Below are positions 8,725 to 21,499 of a DNA stretch of 61,438 nt, piece after piece. Positions within the stretch are counted from its first letter, which is position 1; each line of letters begins with the position of its first letter. The DNA is taken from positions 1 to 61,438 of the forward strand of contig CALDYR010000021.1 of NCBI GenBank assembly GCA_937944405.1, in the 5' to 3' direction. A program made the translations under genes and the position numbers. This DNA is from an uncultured Pirellulaceae bacterium (lineage in GTDB: Bacteria; Planctomycetota; Planctomycetia; Pirellulales; Pirellulaceae). The notes below the pieces were generated by a model. That model saw only the letters and a program-made list of their open reading frames with translations, was not told the origin of the DNA and did no database searches.

Positions 8725-10308
8725 CTACTCTTGTTGACCGACCTTTACCGCGTACAAACGCGTGCGGTCGGTCAGATACATGTTGCCGTTGGCAAACGTT
8801 GGGGTGCTGTAGATGGACGAGTAATTCACGGTTGATATTTCAGCCAACACCTCCGCTTTTGCCTTGTCGGCTTTGAAAACGGTCAATGTTCCGTCTTCAT
8901 TACCGAGAAACACTTTTCCATCGACCACCAAAGGCGATCCCCAAACGCCAGAGAGCATATCATGCTCCCAGTGCCGTTCCCCAGATTCTAAACTAATGCA
9001 ATGTAAAAAACCACTGAGGTCAGCCGCATAGACGATGCCGTCGGCAACAGCAACGGTCGACATGGTGCGGCGGAACAGGGGTTCGTCAGCTCCGGCTTCG
9101 ACCCCGCCATAGTGCCAGATGACACCGGAGTTGGGATTAGGTTCGCCTGCAGTTTCACGATCGCCTAACTCGGCACTCAGGTCGCCAGTTTTTGTTGCAT
9201 CGATGCGCCACAGATGGCCGACACCTTCGCCGTGTTCAGGGTCTTGGCCGACGGCAAGAATCACACTGCTATCGACGAAAACCGGTGTTGCGACGATCGC
9301 GTTACGGGTCCCGGCCCCACCAAGCTCCCAGATCGAATCTTTGGGGTTAAGATCGAATTTCCAAACCTCTTCACCCGTTTTGGCGTCATGAGCGTACAGC
9401 CATCCATCACCGCCGGGAAAAAATACTAACGCACGGTCATTGACCACGCCGACCGCAGGAGACCCCCATTGCCCATGCAAAATCCCATCAAAGGGTTGAT
9501 TGTGTTCCCATTGAACTTTACCGGTTTTGATGTCAACAGCCAAAAAACAAGGCGCTCTTGGCGAAGGAACCTGCAGGTGTGCTTCGTCGACGCCGTTGGA
9601 AGTCACAATGTAGATCATGTTGTCATGAATAACTGGCGAACTGGTGGCCAAGTTATGCGGGAAGACCCCCAATTCTTCGATCATGTCCAAGGACCAAATG
9701 ATATCAGCGTCCTTTTCTTCAGCGTCAACTTCGTTCTGAACGTCGCCATCGTTTTTGCCGTCAGTGAATCCTTTGGCGTCTAAGCACATCAGTTCGCAAC
9801 GGTTAGTGACCACGTAAACGCGCTCGTCTTCGACCACGGGAGTCGAACAAATCCCTTGCAGAGGCCAGTCGTTGACACGTCCTGCGGGCAATTTTTCACG
9901 GCTCAATTGCCACAACAGATCACCTGATTTTTCATCGAAGCAGACCAACACACCTAGGTCGACCGTCGCGGGATACTTCTCCCGATATCCGGCCCCGTTG
10001 TTGGTTCCAACGTAAACGCGCCCGTCGGCAACGGTCGGGTTGCCGTAGGTTTGCGAACCAAGGTTGGCTGACCAGAGCACGTTTTTGCCTGACTCTAAAT
10101 CGAAGTCGATCAAAACAGGTGATTCATGGGAGACCATGTTTCGGTCCGGAGCGCCACCCCACATCGGCCAATCACCAGTTTTTTTAACGCTCTGTGCAAT
10201 CACTGGGGTGGCCGCGTAAGCCGAAATGAGGAATAGAACAGCACCCAATAAAACGGCGCTGGTGGAGAAGAGTCTTAAACCGAGCTTGCTTGCGAGGATC
10301 GAGCCCAT
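8725..10308 (-). CDS. Secreted PQQ-type beta-propeller protein
   Basis: A 527-residue exported protein. The chosen ATG at 10308 has AAGGA just upstream and starts a clean signal peptide (hydrophobic [18 protein letters not shown], cleavage near VIAQS). The mature part begins with [12 protein letters not shown], a common start of planctomycete outer propeller proteins, and has repeated PQQ/BamB blades ([36 protein letters not shown]). Substrate and partners are unknown. It lies just upstream of rsfS (about 35 bp) on the same strand and downstream of a second propeller gene, so co-transcription is possible. The longer start at 10437 reads through a repetitive segment and is rejected. Confidence 0.82.
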   Translation of the reverse strand: MGSILASKLGLRLFSTSAVLLGAVLFLISAYAATPVIAQSVKKTGDWPMWGGAPDRNMVSHESPVLIDFDLESGKNVLWSANLGSQTYGNPTVADGRVYVGTNNGAGYREKYPATVDLGVLVCFDEKSGDLLWQLSREKLPAGRVNDWPLQGICSTPVVEDERVYVVTNRCELMCLDAKGFTDGKNDGDVQNEVDAEEKDADIIWSLDMIEELGVFPHNLATSSPVIHDNMIYIVTSNGVDEAHLQVPSPRAPCFLAVDIKTGKVQWEHNQPFDGILHGQWGSPAVGVVNDRALVFFPGGDGWLYAHDAKTGEEVWKFDLNPKDSIWELGGAGTRNAIVATPVFVDSSVILAVGQDPEHGEGVGHLWRIDATKTGDLSAELGDRETAGEPNPNSGVIWHYGGVEAGADEPLFRRTMSTVAVADGIVYAADLSGFLHCISLESGERHWEHDMLSGVWGSPLVVDGKVFLGNEDGTLTVFKADKAKAEVLAEISTVNYSSIYSTPTFANGNMYLTDRTRLYAVKVGQQE

Positions 10309-10374
10309 GATGGTTCCTTGATAATACATGGTGATTTGTTGTTGGATAAATACTGGGCGACAGCGCGTCGGCAT

Positions 10375-10424
10375 AGCGTGTTGCGTTGCCATAACGTGTG
10401 GCGTTTGCACCACGTGTGGCGTTA
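10375..10424. repeat. Short degenerate direct repeats between two propeller genes
   Basis: ACGTGTGGCGTT occurs at 10394-10405 and again at 10412-10423 (18-bp period), with a weaker copy (GCGTGTTGCGTTG) just before. They lie in the 187-bp gap between the two propeller genes. Confidence 0.6.
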
Positions 10425-10495
10425 AGCATCGTTTCAAGAATCGTACTGCCTATCGTTTTCAGCGACGATCCGAAGGACTCAGTTTCGATCCCCGT

Positions 10496-12775
10496 TTAAT
10501 TGCCTTGATCGGGGCTACGAATGACTTTCACGTTGTCAAAATAGCAGTCGGCTTGTGCATAGATATACACCCCCGGTGCCCCTGTCAAATTCGGATGAGG
10601 ATCTGTTTGTTGCAATGTCCATTGGGCTGGTTCCTCTTCCCCCGTCCTCCAAGCCTTCCCCATGACGAAGGCTTTTTCTTGGTCGGCCTTGACCTTCATT
10701 TTTATCGTGTACCACACATCGGGATCAACGCGATACTTTTCCGATTTTGCCATGCGGAGATGCGGTGGCCAACTTTGGGCGGCCAGTAAACCACGATTTC
10801 CGTTAAGTAACACGTTGTAGCGATTGACCGACAGTCCCAAGGACCCCAGTTGGCGACGCTGTTCTTCAAACCGCACGTCGATTTGCATTTCATAGTCTTT
10901 CATATCCGCAGGGCCGATCGAAATCTGGTGGCTGGGTCGTCCTTTGGCTGATGGCCCGCCGGTAACTTTCATCACCGTATTACCCTCCAGATTGAACGGT
11001 TTGACTTTAACGTGAGCGCGATTCCAAGTGATCGGAACTTGCACGCCTTTGTAACCTTCGAAGTCCCACTGCCAGACCAGCGCGTCCCGATACCTTCGAA
11101 CACGCGCTTTAGCCTTCAAACCGTCGACCGACGTGCTCAAGGTTCCAGCGTACTCTTTATCGTTTCCAGCTGGAGCCGTTAACAAATTTTCAGAAACCGA
11201 AAAATCAGTCAATAAGGCATCAAGCTGTAAACTTTCCGCAGGCATTTCACTCAATTTGCGTCCATTGGCGTCGAAAGCAACAACGGTATACGCTTGCGAT
11301 TCTCCGGGGCCAAGGATCACCTCGTAGGGTCTCAACTGCACCAAGGCCGGTTCGCCGTCGGGTTCAGATTCCGCTGGTAGTTGTTCCCGATTGCCTAATT
11401 TCACCGTTTTTGAACTGTCACCAATGCAAATCGTGCGGTCGCGCGTGACGATGTATAATCTGCCGTTGGCGATCGCGGGCGAAGCGTAAATTTCGTCCAA
11501 CCCGTTTCCGTTGGCGGCGGTCAAACGTACATGATTGACGACCTCACATTGGGTTCGATTGGGTTTAAGGATCCAAACGTTCCCGTTGACTTCGGTCGCA
11601 TAAATTTTTCCGTCGGCCCAAATCGGTGACCCCTTGCCAACCGTACCAAGGTCTTGAGTCCACAGTTGGTCACCGGTTTTACCATCAAACGCAATCATAT
11701 TTCCAATGTCAGCGACAACATAAACGATTCCGTCTTTGGCTAACAGCGCCGTATATCCGGCTTTAATACCGTCAGCTCTCCAAACGCCATGTGTTGCGGT
11801 GACGTCGCCGATTCCAGTTGCGTCGATGCACTGAACGCGTCCAAATTCAGCATTGTCAATGTTGTCTTCCCCGTGCGAAATATAGACTAAGTCTCCGTCG
11901 ATCACGGGCGTCGCGTTGAGCCCGCGTTTGGACATTTTGAATCCCCAAATCGGTTGGCCGGTCCGCGCGTTGATCGCGTACACGTGCCCATCAGCATTTC
12001 CAGCGACGATCATACGCTGGCCTTTAATAACGCCGATCGCGGGTGCCGAGTAGTTTGTATCTTGAGGGGCACCGCCGGGGGCTGAGACCCATTGAAGTTC
12101 CCCGGTCTTTTTATCAAACGCATAATAGTAGTGTTTCGGCGCGGGGCCTTTCATGTCGCCCCAGTTTGTCGCCAAGAAGCTGACGATGACGCGGTCTTCG
12201 TCCACAAATGGCGTTTGCGTGCGGCCACCGTAACCAGAGATCTTGCCGTATTGTTCGGCTAAAGATATTTCCCAAATCACCCTGCCATTAGGCGAATAAC
12301 AACGGAAGATGCCGCTGACCGAGTGCACGAAGACGTTGCCCGTTTCAACGTCGCCACACATCGCAGCCCACCCGACTCGAGGAGCGGGAATGTCGGTTTG
12401 AAAAACATTAAATTTATCACGCCATTTTTCTTCGCCCGTTTCGGCATCCCAACAAACGACCTGTTCTTGAATGTGAATGCGTTCTTCAAGCAGCGCGGGA
12501 TTGTCCGCCGTTCGGCAATTTAAATAGACTCGCCCATTGAGAACGATCGGTGTTGATCGCCCGCCAGTTTCAGACTTCCAAACAACGTTCTTTCCGTCCT
12601 CCAACGACCAGTCTTCCACCAGATTCGTTTCGCGCGAAATTCCGTTGTGTTCCGGACCTCGCCAACTGGCCCAGTTCTGAGCCGCCGCGACCAGTGGAGT
12701 AAACGCGCCCGCCGTTAACACCAAAATGCCGACTGTCAAAGCGCGAAAGGATCGTCGTTTCATGTTTTTGTTCAT
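10496..12775 (-). CDS. Secreted PQQ-type beta-propeller protein with C-terminal jelly-roll domain
   Basis: A 759-residue exported protein. It has a signal peptide (ALTVGILVLTAGAFTPLVAAAQ) and a mature start NWASWRGPEHNGIS, then an eight-blade-like series of Trp-rich PQQ repeats (ETGEEKWRDKF, KTGELQWVSAPGG, KTGDQLWTQDLG) to about residue 450. A bacterial Ig-like stretch follows. A C-terminal domain of about 190 residues resembles concanavalin-type sheets (DYEMQIDVRFEE, DVWYTIKMKVK, FDNVKVI), as in carbohydrate-active or DUF1080-like modules. It probably works outside the cytoplasmic membrane; the reaction is unknown. An in-frame ATG four codons later is an equally possible start. Confidence 0.82.
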   Translation of the reverse strand: MNKNMKRRSFRALTVGILVLTAGAFTPLVAAAQNWASWRGPEHNGISRETNLVEDWSLEDGKNVVWKSETGGRSTPIVLNGRVYLNCRTADNPALLEERIHIQEQVVCWDAETGEEKWRDKFNVFQTDIPAPRVGWAAMCGDVETGNVFVHSVSGIFRCYSPNGRVIWEISLAEQYGKISGYGGRTQTPFVDEDRVIVSFLATNWGDMKGPAPKHYYYAFDKKTGELQWVSAPGGAPQDTNYSAPAIGVIKGQRMIVAGNADGHVYAINARTGQPIWGFKMSKRGLNATPVIDGDLVYISHGEDNIDNAEFGRVQCIDATGIGDVTATHGVWRADGIKAGYTALLAKDGIVYVVADIGNMIAFDGKTGDQLWTQDLGTVGKGSPIWADGKIYATEVNGNVWILKPNRTQCEVVNHVRLTAANGNGLDEIYASPAIANGRLYIVTRDRTICIGDSSKTVKLGNREQLPAESEPDGEPALVQLRPYEVILGPGESQAYTVVAFDANGRKLSEMPAESLQLDALLTDFSVSENLLTAPAGNDKEYAGTLSTSVDGLKAKARVRRYRDALVWQWDFEGYKGVQVPITWNRAHVKVKPFNLEGNTVMKVTGGPSAKGRPSHQISIGPADMKDYEMQIDVRFEEQRRQLGSLGLSVNRYNVLLNGNRGLLAAQSWPPHLRMAKSEKYRVDPDVWYTIKMKVKADQEKAFVMGKAWRTGEEEPAQWTLQQTDPHPNLTGAPGVYIYAQADCYFDNVKVIRSPDQGN

Positions 12776-12962
12776 CGTGACCGTTAAACCGAAGCGTGCT
12801 CGAAAAGTGTCAGTACAAGTTTCATTGTATCGAATTTCCCCTATGATGATAACTGGCCAGCACGACCTGAAGGCGTCTGGATGCTGACAAAGTTTGTTGG
12901 ACTCTGTACCGTGATTTAATCTTTCCCCGAATCCTTATCTCCTGCTTCTTGTTACCCTTAAA

Positions 12963-14002
<1,040 letters not shown>

Positions 14003-14040
14003 CGGTTTTCGCCCACAGAAAGTTATCTCCGGAGCAGTCT

Positions 14041-14073
14041 AGCGCACCGCCCGTTTTTAGTGTGCTTTTTTTT
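14041..14073 (+). terminator. Rho-independent terminator of hemB
   Basis: AGCGCAC (14041-14047) pairs with GTGTGCT (14060-14066), with one G-T pair, and runs into eight T. It begins 38 bp after the hemB stop. Confidence 0.75.
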
Positions 14074-14107
14074 CGTCTGCTTCGATACATGCTCTAAAAG
14101 AGGCCCG

Positions 14108-15427
14108 GTGAAATACATGAAACGTCTAATAGTGATATCGGTTTGGCTAACTTTATGTGCTTCCCAAGCCGCTGGAGTTCAAACCAATGGACTGACCGAA
14201 CTCACCTCGGAACAGTCGGTCAGTGTTCAATTCACCGATGGACAGTCGGCAGAAGGCACACTCCAATCGTTCAATGAATCCGGCGTTGATCTGATCGTCA
14301 ATGACACGGTGATGCAATTTCCGTTTGAACAAATCAGCAGTCTAAACGTGAACGAACCGGTCGCCGATGACACATCAAGCGATGTCCAAGCCAATACCAA
14401 ACGCGGGAAACTGACTTTCACCGACGGTTCCTATGCGCACATTAACGCGATCACGGTCCAAAACGAAACGGCAAATATTCTAACCGCGGCCGGTCTGTCG
14501 TTGGATGTAAGAGCTTCTAATTTAAGCAAAATCTCATGGCTTGGCGACGACGCCACCGAAAGCGAAACAAAACAATGGGTTGAATTGTCCGAACGGAATC
14601 TAGCGACTTCCGACGCCATCGTTGTCAGTAAAAACGGAGCGCTGCAGCTAATTGAAGGAGTCGTTGGCAACATCAGCGATCAGCACTTGACCTTTTCGAT
14701 CGAAACCCGCACCGCTGAAGTTGCTTTGAAAAAAATCAAAGGGGTTATTTTTTATCGCGCCCAACGGGAGGTAGCCGACCCGCGGTGCCAGTTGACGCTG
14801 ATGGACGACAGTAGACTTCTCGTTCGAAATATCGGTTTCGACGGTCGGCGATTCGACCTTACCTTGGTCGGCGGGCAAAGTCTTTCTGTTGCCTCGAGTT
14901 TTGTGCGACGAGTAGATTTTTCAGTAGTTCGCTTTGTTTATCTTAGCAATCTGATCCCTTTGACCAACACTTGGACTCCCCTACTGGCCAGCCCCGAGAT
15001 TCTGAAACCTCTCAAGGCGCTCCGAGTCGCACGCTTCGATCGTGACTTCCGTGGCCAGCGGTTAACACTGAGCAGGACGCCAGAATCGGGGCTGAAGTAT
15101 TTAGCCGAAACCGATGCTTATGATAAAGGCATCGCGATTTCCGGCGGCGGGCGTATTGTTTTTGCCCTCAATGGTCAGTTCAAACGCCTGACCGGTTTGG
15201 TCGGTTTCGATCCTCAGTCTCACGTCAGTGCTGTTGTCCGATTTATGATCAAAACCGATGGGCAAACGGCGATCTCCGAAGTCATGCGAGCCGCAAATAC
15301 TCTCCAGCCGATCGCTTTGGAGTTAGACGTTTTGGGCGTTCGCCGCATTGCGATTTCTGTTGAATACGAGGACGGGCGGTTGGCAGGAGACGTGCTTCAC
15401 TTGGCTGATTTGAAGGTGTCTCGATAA
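14108..15427 (+). CDS. Secreted hypothetical protein with NPCBM-like C-terminus
   Basis: A protein of about 439 residues with a signal peptide (RLIVISVWLTLCASQAAG). The mature part carries several short beta-rich repeats of the type SVQFTDGQSAEGTLQS / KLTFTDGSYAHINAI / SLMDDSRLLVRNI, which look like small SH3/Sm-like barrels. The last 130 residues (ISGGGRIVFALNGQFKRL, GLVGFD, RFMIKTDG, LADLKVSR) resemble the NPCBM carbohydrate-binding fold. GTG at 14108 has AGAGG 4 nt upstream; ATG at 14117 is the alternative and gives the same signal peptide. Likely an extracytoplasmic binding protein; ligand unknown. Confidence 0.65.
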   Translation: MKYMKRLIVISVWLTLCASQAAGVQTNGLTELTSEQSVSVQFTDGQSAEGTLQSFNESGVDLIVNDTVMQFPFEQISSLNVNEPVADDTSSDVQANTKRGKLTFTDGSYAHINAITVQNETANILTAAGLSLDVRASNLSKISWLGDDATESETKQWVELSERNLATSDAIVVSKNGALQLIEGVVGNISDQHLTFSIETRTAEVALKKIKGVIFYRAQREVADPRCQLTLMDDSRLLVRNIGFDGRRFDLTLVGGQSLSVASSFVRRVDFSVVRFVYLSNLIPLTNTWTPLLASPEILKPLKALRVARFDRDFRGQRLTLSRTPESGLKYLAETDAYDKGIAISGGGRIVFALNGQFKRLTGLVGFDPQSHVSAVVRFMIKTDGQTAISEVMRAANTLQPIALELDVLGVRRIAISVEYEDGRLAGDVLHLADLKVSR

Positions 15428-18144
<2,717 letters not shown>

Positions 18145-18186
18145 ATCTTTAGACCACCGATCCGTAAAACGATTGATAAAACAATT

Positions 18187-18224
18187 GCCGGCGTTTGTCA
18201 TGTTTGACCGACGCCGGTTTTTTT
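18187..18224 (+). terminator. Rho-independent terminator of katG
   Basis: GCCGGCGTTTGTCA pairs imperfectly with TGACCGACGCCGGT across a four-base loop, followed by seven T. It starts 42 bp after the katG stop. Confidence 0.85.
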
Positions 18225-18552
18225 ATGCCCGATCATGACGTTGTCGATCGGGTGTCACCGGCGACTCGAAACACCTCAAATCACCTCGATCGCACCATTT
18301 TTCTCAGCGTCGCGTCCTCCAGCGAGCTGCGTAGCTGGTACGCCCAGACGCGGTCCAACGATCGGATAATAATCAGAAGCGCGTTTTCCTGAGTTTCACA
18401 ACATTAAAATCATGTTTGAATTGGAGGTTGGTGCAGACAACAGCCAATTTTGCTATAGTTTCTAGAGAACTAAGCGATAGTCGAACCGAGCTCACCCGCA
18501 CCGAACGGGTCCCATGTTTTTTTCTCCCACACGTCATTCCCAAACCCGTTCA
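18225..18552. other. Spacer upstream of prs
   Basis: About 330 bp with no convincing ORF. TTGCTATAGTTT near 18450 resembles an AT-rich -10 region, but no matching -35 is clear. Confidence 0.3.
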
Positions 18553-19503
18553 ATGACTCGTCAACCGAAGATCTTCAGCGGCCGAGCAAACCCTGAATTA
18601 ACGTCTAAAATTTGTGAATCGCTTAATCTGCCGATCGGTGGAGTGCGGTTTGCGACTTTTCCCGACGGCGAGTTCCACTGCAAAATCGAAGATGTACGGG
18701 GACGCGACGTGTTTCTGGTGCAACCGACTTGCCCGCCGGTCAACGACAACTTGATGGAGCTGCTGATTATGATCGATGCTTGCCTCCGTGCGAGCGCCGA
18801 TCGGATCACCGCCGTGGTCCCTTACTACGGATACGCTCGCCAAGACCGCAAGGCCGAAGGGCGCGTGCCGATCACCGCCAAACTGGTGGCCAATATGATC
18901 GTTCGGGCCGGTGCCGATCGCGTTTTGGCGATGGACCTTCATGCGGCACAGATCCAAGGTTTCTTCGACGTTCCGGTGGATCATTTGTATGCCGGCAGCG
19001 TCTTAAATGACCACTTCATCCAAATGAAAATTCCGCCTGAGGAATTGGTTATCGTCAGCCCCGACGAAGGCAGCATCAAACGCGCCGTAGGTCATGCGAA
19101 ACGCATCGGTGGCGAATTAGCGATCATCGATAAACGGCGTTTAACCGCAGAAAAGGTGTCTCAGGAGAACATTATTGGCGGCGATCTCAAGGGAAAGGTC
19201 GCGGTCATGTTCGACGACATGATCAGCACCGCAGGTTCGATCTGCGGTGCCGCTGAATTGGTGAAAAAGAAAGGCGCGCGAGAAATCCATGTCGCCGCCA
19301 CTCACGGTGTCTTCGCAGGCCCGGCGATCGATCGTCTGAAAAATGCTCCTATCGATAGCATCGTGATCACCGACAGCGTTCCGCTTCCTGAGGATAAAAT
19401 GTTCGACAAAATTAAGGTCTTGTCTGTTGCGCCGATGTTGGGGGAAGCCATCAAACGAATTCACCAACATGAATCAATCAGCGAGATTTTCTCCGAAGAA
19501 TAG
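18553..19503 (+). CDS. prs: Ribose-phosphate pyrophosphokinase (PRPP synthetase)
   Basis: Makes PRPP from ribose 5-phosphate and ATP for nucleotide, histidine and tryptophan synthesis. Landmarks: KIFSGRANPEL at the N-terminus, the FPDGEFHCKIEDVRGRDVF block, the Mg/ATP region DLHAAQIQGFFDVPVDHLYA, and the PRPP loop VMFDDMISTAGS. ATG at 18553 gives 316 residues, the usual length; an upstream ATG at 18514 would add 13 residues not shared with the family. Neither has a strong ribosome-binding site. The gene is single; ispE and rplY, common neighbours elsewhere, are absent. Confidence 0.94.
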   Translation: MTRQPKIFSGRANPELTSKICESLNLPIGGVRFATFPDGEFHCKIEDVRGRDVFLVQPTCPPVNDNLMELLIMIDACLRASADRITAVVPYYGYARQDRKAEGRVPITAKLVANMIVRAGADRVLAMDLHAAQIQGFFDVPVDHLYAGSVLNDHFIQMKIPPEELVIVSPDEGSIKRAVGHAKRIGGELAIIDKRRLTAEKVSQENIIGGDLKGKVAVMFDDMISTAGSICGAAELVKKKGAREIHVAATHGVFAGPAIDRLKNAPIDSIVITDSVPLPEDKMFDKIKVLSVAPMLGEAIKRIHQHESISEIFSEE

Positions 19504-19705
19504 ATTCTCAATCCACGTGAGACTTTGGAAACTAATTCCATTGCGCCGCGAAAGATGAATTCTTGGTCAGGATCGGGTTTAGTTTTCGATGAATCCCGTG
19601 TTGGCCAACAAAGTCTTGGTCGGAAACACTTTAAATCGAATTCGGAATCGTTTAGACTTTATTGCGGTTCCTTGTTGTTTCAGTGTTTAACCGGGAAGTG
19701 TTTCG

Positions 19706-20356
19706 ATGAAAATGATGCCTATCGCATTCTTGTTGCTGACTTTCTTCCTGGTGCCCGTGCATAATTCGGCGCGCGGAGATTTGGTCGGTTTTGACCTGTC
19801 GACCAACGGCGTTGGTATTGATCTGGAAAACAACGGGACGGCAACGATTGATGGTGTCACTATCAATGTGACGGTTGGGACCAATATCGTCGGCAATGAC
19901 GGCAACGCAGCATTCAACGCAATTGCAGATCGCGCTGGAGTCGATACCGGCGGTGTTTTCTCGGGCGGTGGTGACTCGGCCAGCGAACTTGATGTCGGGG
20001 AAACACTGGCTTTCGAAGTCCAATTCGGTCCGACAATCCAAGAAGTTCTCTTGTCGTCAATAAATCTTCAAGGCGTGGGGCCCAACGCTGACGACCGCGC
20101 ATTTGTGAATATTGGTGGCAATAGCGTTACGTTGGAAACGTCCGTTCCTGGTTTTGATGGGAACACTGACATCTACACCCCTCTCACGCCCATTGCGCTT
20201 AGGTCGGGGGATACCGTCAACTTCACCGCCGAAACAACAATCGGCGTTCAAGCGATTAATTTCGCGGTCACTGCCGTTCCCGAACCCATCGGCGCGTTGA
20301 TGTTGATCATGATGGGATTACCGGCAGTAGTAACCCGCAAACGTCCATTGCTTTAA
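19706..20356 (+). CDS. PEP-CTERM sorting domain protein
   Basis: A 216-residue secreted protein. It has an N-terminal signal peptide (MPIAFLLLTFFLVPVHNSARG), a beta-rich Gly/Asp/Asn body (GVTINVTVGTNIVGNDG) and a C-terminal sorting signal: the VPEP motif, a hydrophobic segment (IGALMLIMMGLPAVV) and a basic end (TRKR). Such signals are processed by exosortase in bacteria that make exopolysaccharide. No exosortase is in the window, but several envelope-sugar genes are (for example the GT4 at 41.2 kb). ATG at 19706 has GGGAAG about 9 nt upstream; a second ATG at 19712 is possible. Confidence 0.85.
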   Translation: MKMMPIAFLLLTFFLVPVHNSARGDLVGFDLSTNGVGIDLENNGTATIDGVTINVTVGTNIVGNDGNAAFNAIADRAGVDTGGVFSGGGDSASELDVGETLAFEVQFGPTIQEVLLSSINLQGVGPNADDRAFVNIGGNSVTLETSVPGFDGNTDIYTPLTPIALRSGDTVNFTAETTIGVQAINFAVTAVPEPIGALMLIMMGLPAVVTRKRPLL

Positions 20357-20387
20357 AAAGTTTATCACCGATTAGGGCCACGATCGG

Positions 20388-20651
20388 ATGCTTGTGATTT
20401 CGCCGATCACGTCAACCGAAGACCTCAATGAGGGATTGTTGTTGGCCGCAATGCAAGCCAATTTTGATCGCGCGTTGGATGCGCGGTACGGTGTCAGCGA
20501 CGGTACCGTTCGGTCAGCGTTCATTCATCCATTAGCCGATTTAACTGCGGATTTATTCGTCAGTGGATGTCACCAGGTGGCACAATCGGCCGCAAGTTTT
20601 GGCACCACCTTTTCCAGCGGCGGAATGTCCTACAACACCGACGCGGTTTAA
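20388..20651 (+). CDS. Small hypothetical protein
   Basis: An 87-residue frame starting 31 bp after the PEP-CTERM gene. The protein is soluble, begins with MLVISPITSTEDLNEG, has one cysteine and ends SSGGMSYNTDAV. Its stop overlaps the stop of the convergent hisA gene by four bases (TTAA), which is a typical arrangement for real convergent genes. The ribosome-binding site is weak. I do not recognise the family. Confidence 0.5.
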   Translation: MLVISPITSTEDLNEGLLLAAMQANFDRALDARYGVSDGTVRSAFIHPLADLTADLFVSGCHQVAQSAASFGTTFSSGGMSYNTDAV

Positions 20652-21418
20652 CGAAGGTTCCACCGCACCACCTCCGCATAACTGACGCCCGATCCACCGA
20701 AGATATCTAAAGCGCTTCCAACGGTAACATCGACGCGGCCGTTACTGATTTCTTGAATCGCTTCGATGTCCGCCATATCAGCAACCCCACCGGCATAAAC
20801 AATTTTGCGCCCGGACCATTGGCCCAGCATTGCCACCAATTCACAATCAATGCCTTGGCATTTCCCTTCGACATCGGCGGCGTGGATAAGAAATTCATCG
20901 CAGTACGGGCTCAAGCGATCCAAAGTCGCGTGATCGAGCACGACGTCCGTGAGCGTTTGCCAACGGTTCATTGCGACCACCCAACCAGTTTGCGATTTTC
21001 GACAACTAAGATCAATCACCAACCGTTGCGGCGAAACTAAATTCGCCAACGCTTCGGCGCGTCGTTCTTGCAGTTTAGAGTGGTGGTCGAACAACCACGA
21101 AGTCACGATGATGTGGCTGGCTCCTAAATCGATCCACCCTTGAGCATTGCCGTCGGTGATGCCGCCGCCGATTTGCAGCCCGCCGGGATACGCAGTAATC
21201 GCTTCTTCAGCAGCCAATTGGTTGCCCGGGCCCAGTTGTATCACGTGTCCGCCGCGTAAATCATCACCGCGAAACATGTTCGAAAAATACGAACTCGGCC
21301 GCCCCGAAACGAAGTTTTCAGTGGCCCCTTCGTCGGTCAGTGTTCCGCCGACAATCTGTTTCACCTGGCCGTCGTGAAGGTCGATGCAGGGGCGAAACTT
21401 TGATTTTTCATTAGTCAT
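20648..21418 (-). CDS. hisA: HisA, eukaryote-type (ProFAR isomerase)
   Basis: Isomerises the ProFAR intermediate in histidine synthesis; TIM barrel. The 256-residue protein starts FRPCIDLHDGQVKQIVGGTL, the signature of the fungal/plant HIS6 branch rather than the usual bacterial HisA (which reads IPAIDLxxGxxVRL). Phosphate loops are present (LQIGGGITDGNA, VYAGGVADMADI), as is the catalytic aspartate region (CIDLHDG; VIDLSCRK). It is the last gene of a minus-strand group with ygfZ and a LarA-like gene, about 80 bp after ygfZ. No other his genes are nearby. Confidence 0.88.
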   Translation of the reverse strand: MTNEKSKFRPCIDLHDGQVKQIVGGTLTDEGATENFVSGRPSSYFSNMFRGDDLRGGHVIQLGPGNQLAAEEAITAYPGGLQIGGGITDGNAQGWIDLGASHIIVTSWLFDHHSKLQERRAEALANLVSPQRLVIDLSCRKSQTGWVVAMNRWQTLTDVVLDHATLDRLSPYCDEFLIHAADVEGKCQGIDCELVAMLGQWSGRKIVYAGGVADMADIEAIQEISNGRVDVTVGSALDIFGGSGVSYAEVVRWNLR

Positions 21419-21499
21419 CTTGGTTTAATTTCCAATCCAATCCGATCGGGTCGGGGCGTCGTGGCAAGCTTTTCTTAATTCGAGATCGGTCGACAGCCC

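Noticed and set aside
10184..10429. Frame encoding repeated Asn-Ala-Thr-Arg units
   Set aside because: It is produced by the short DNA repeat near 10375-10424 and overlaps the propeller gene's signal peptide in another frame.
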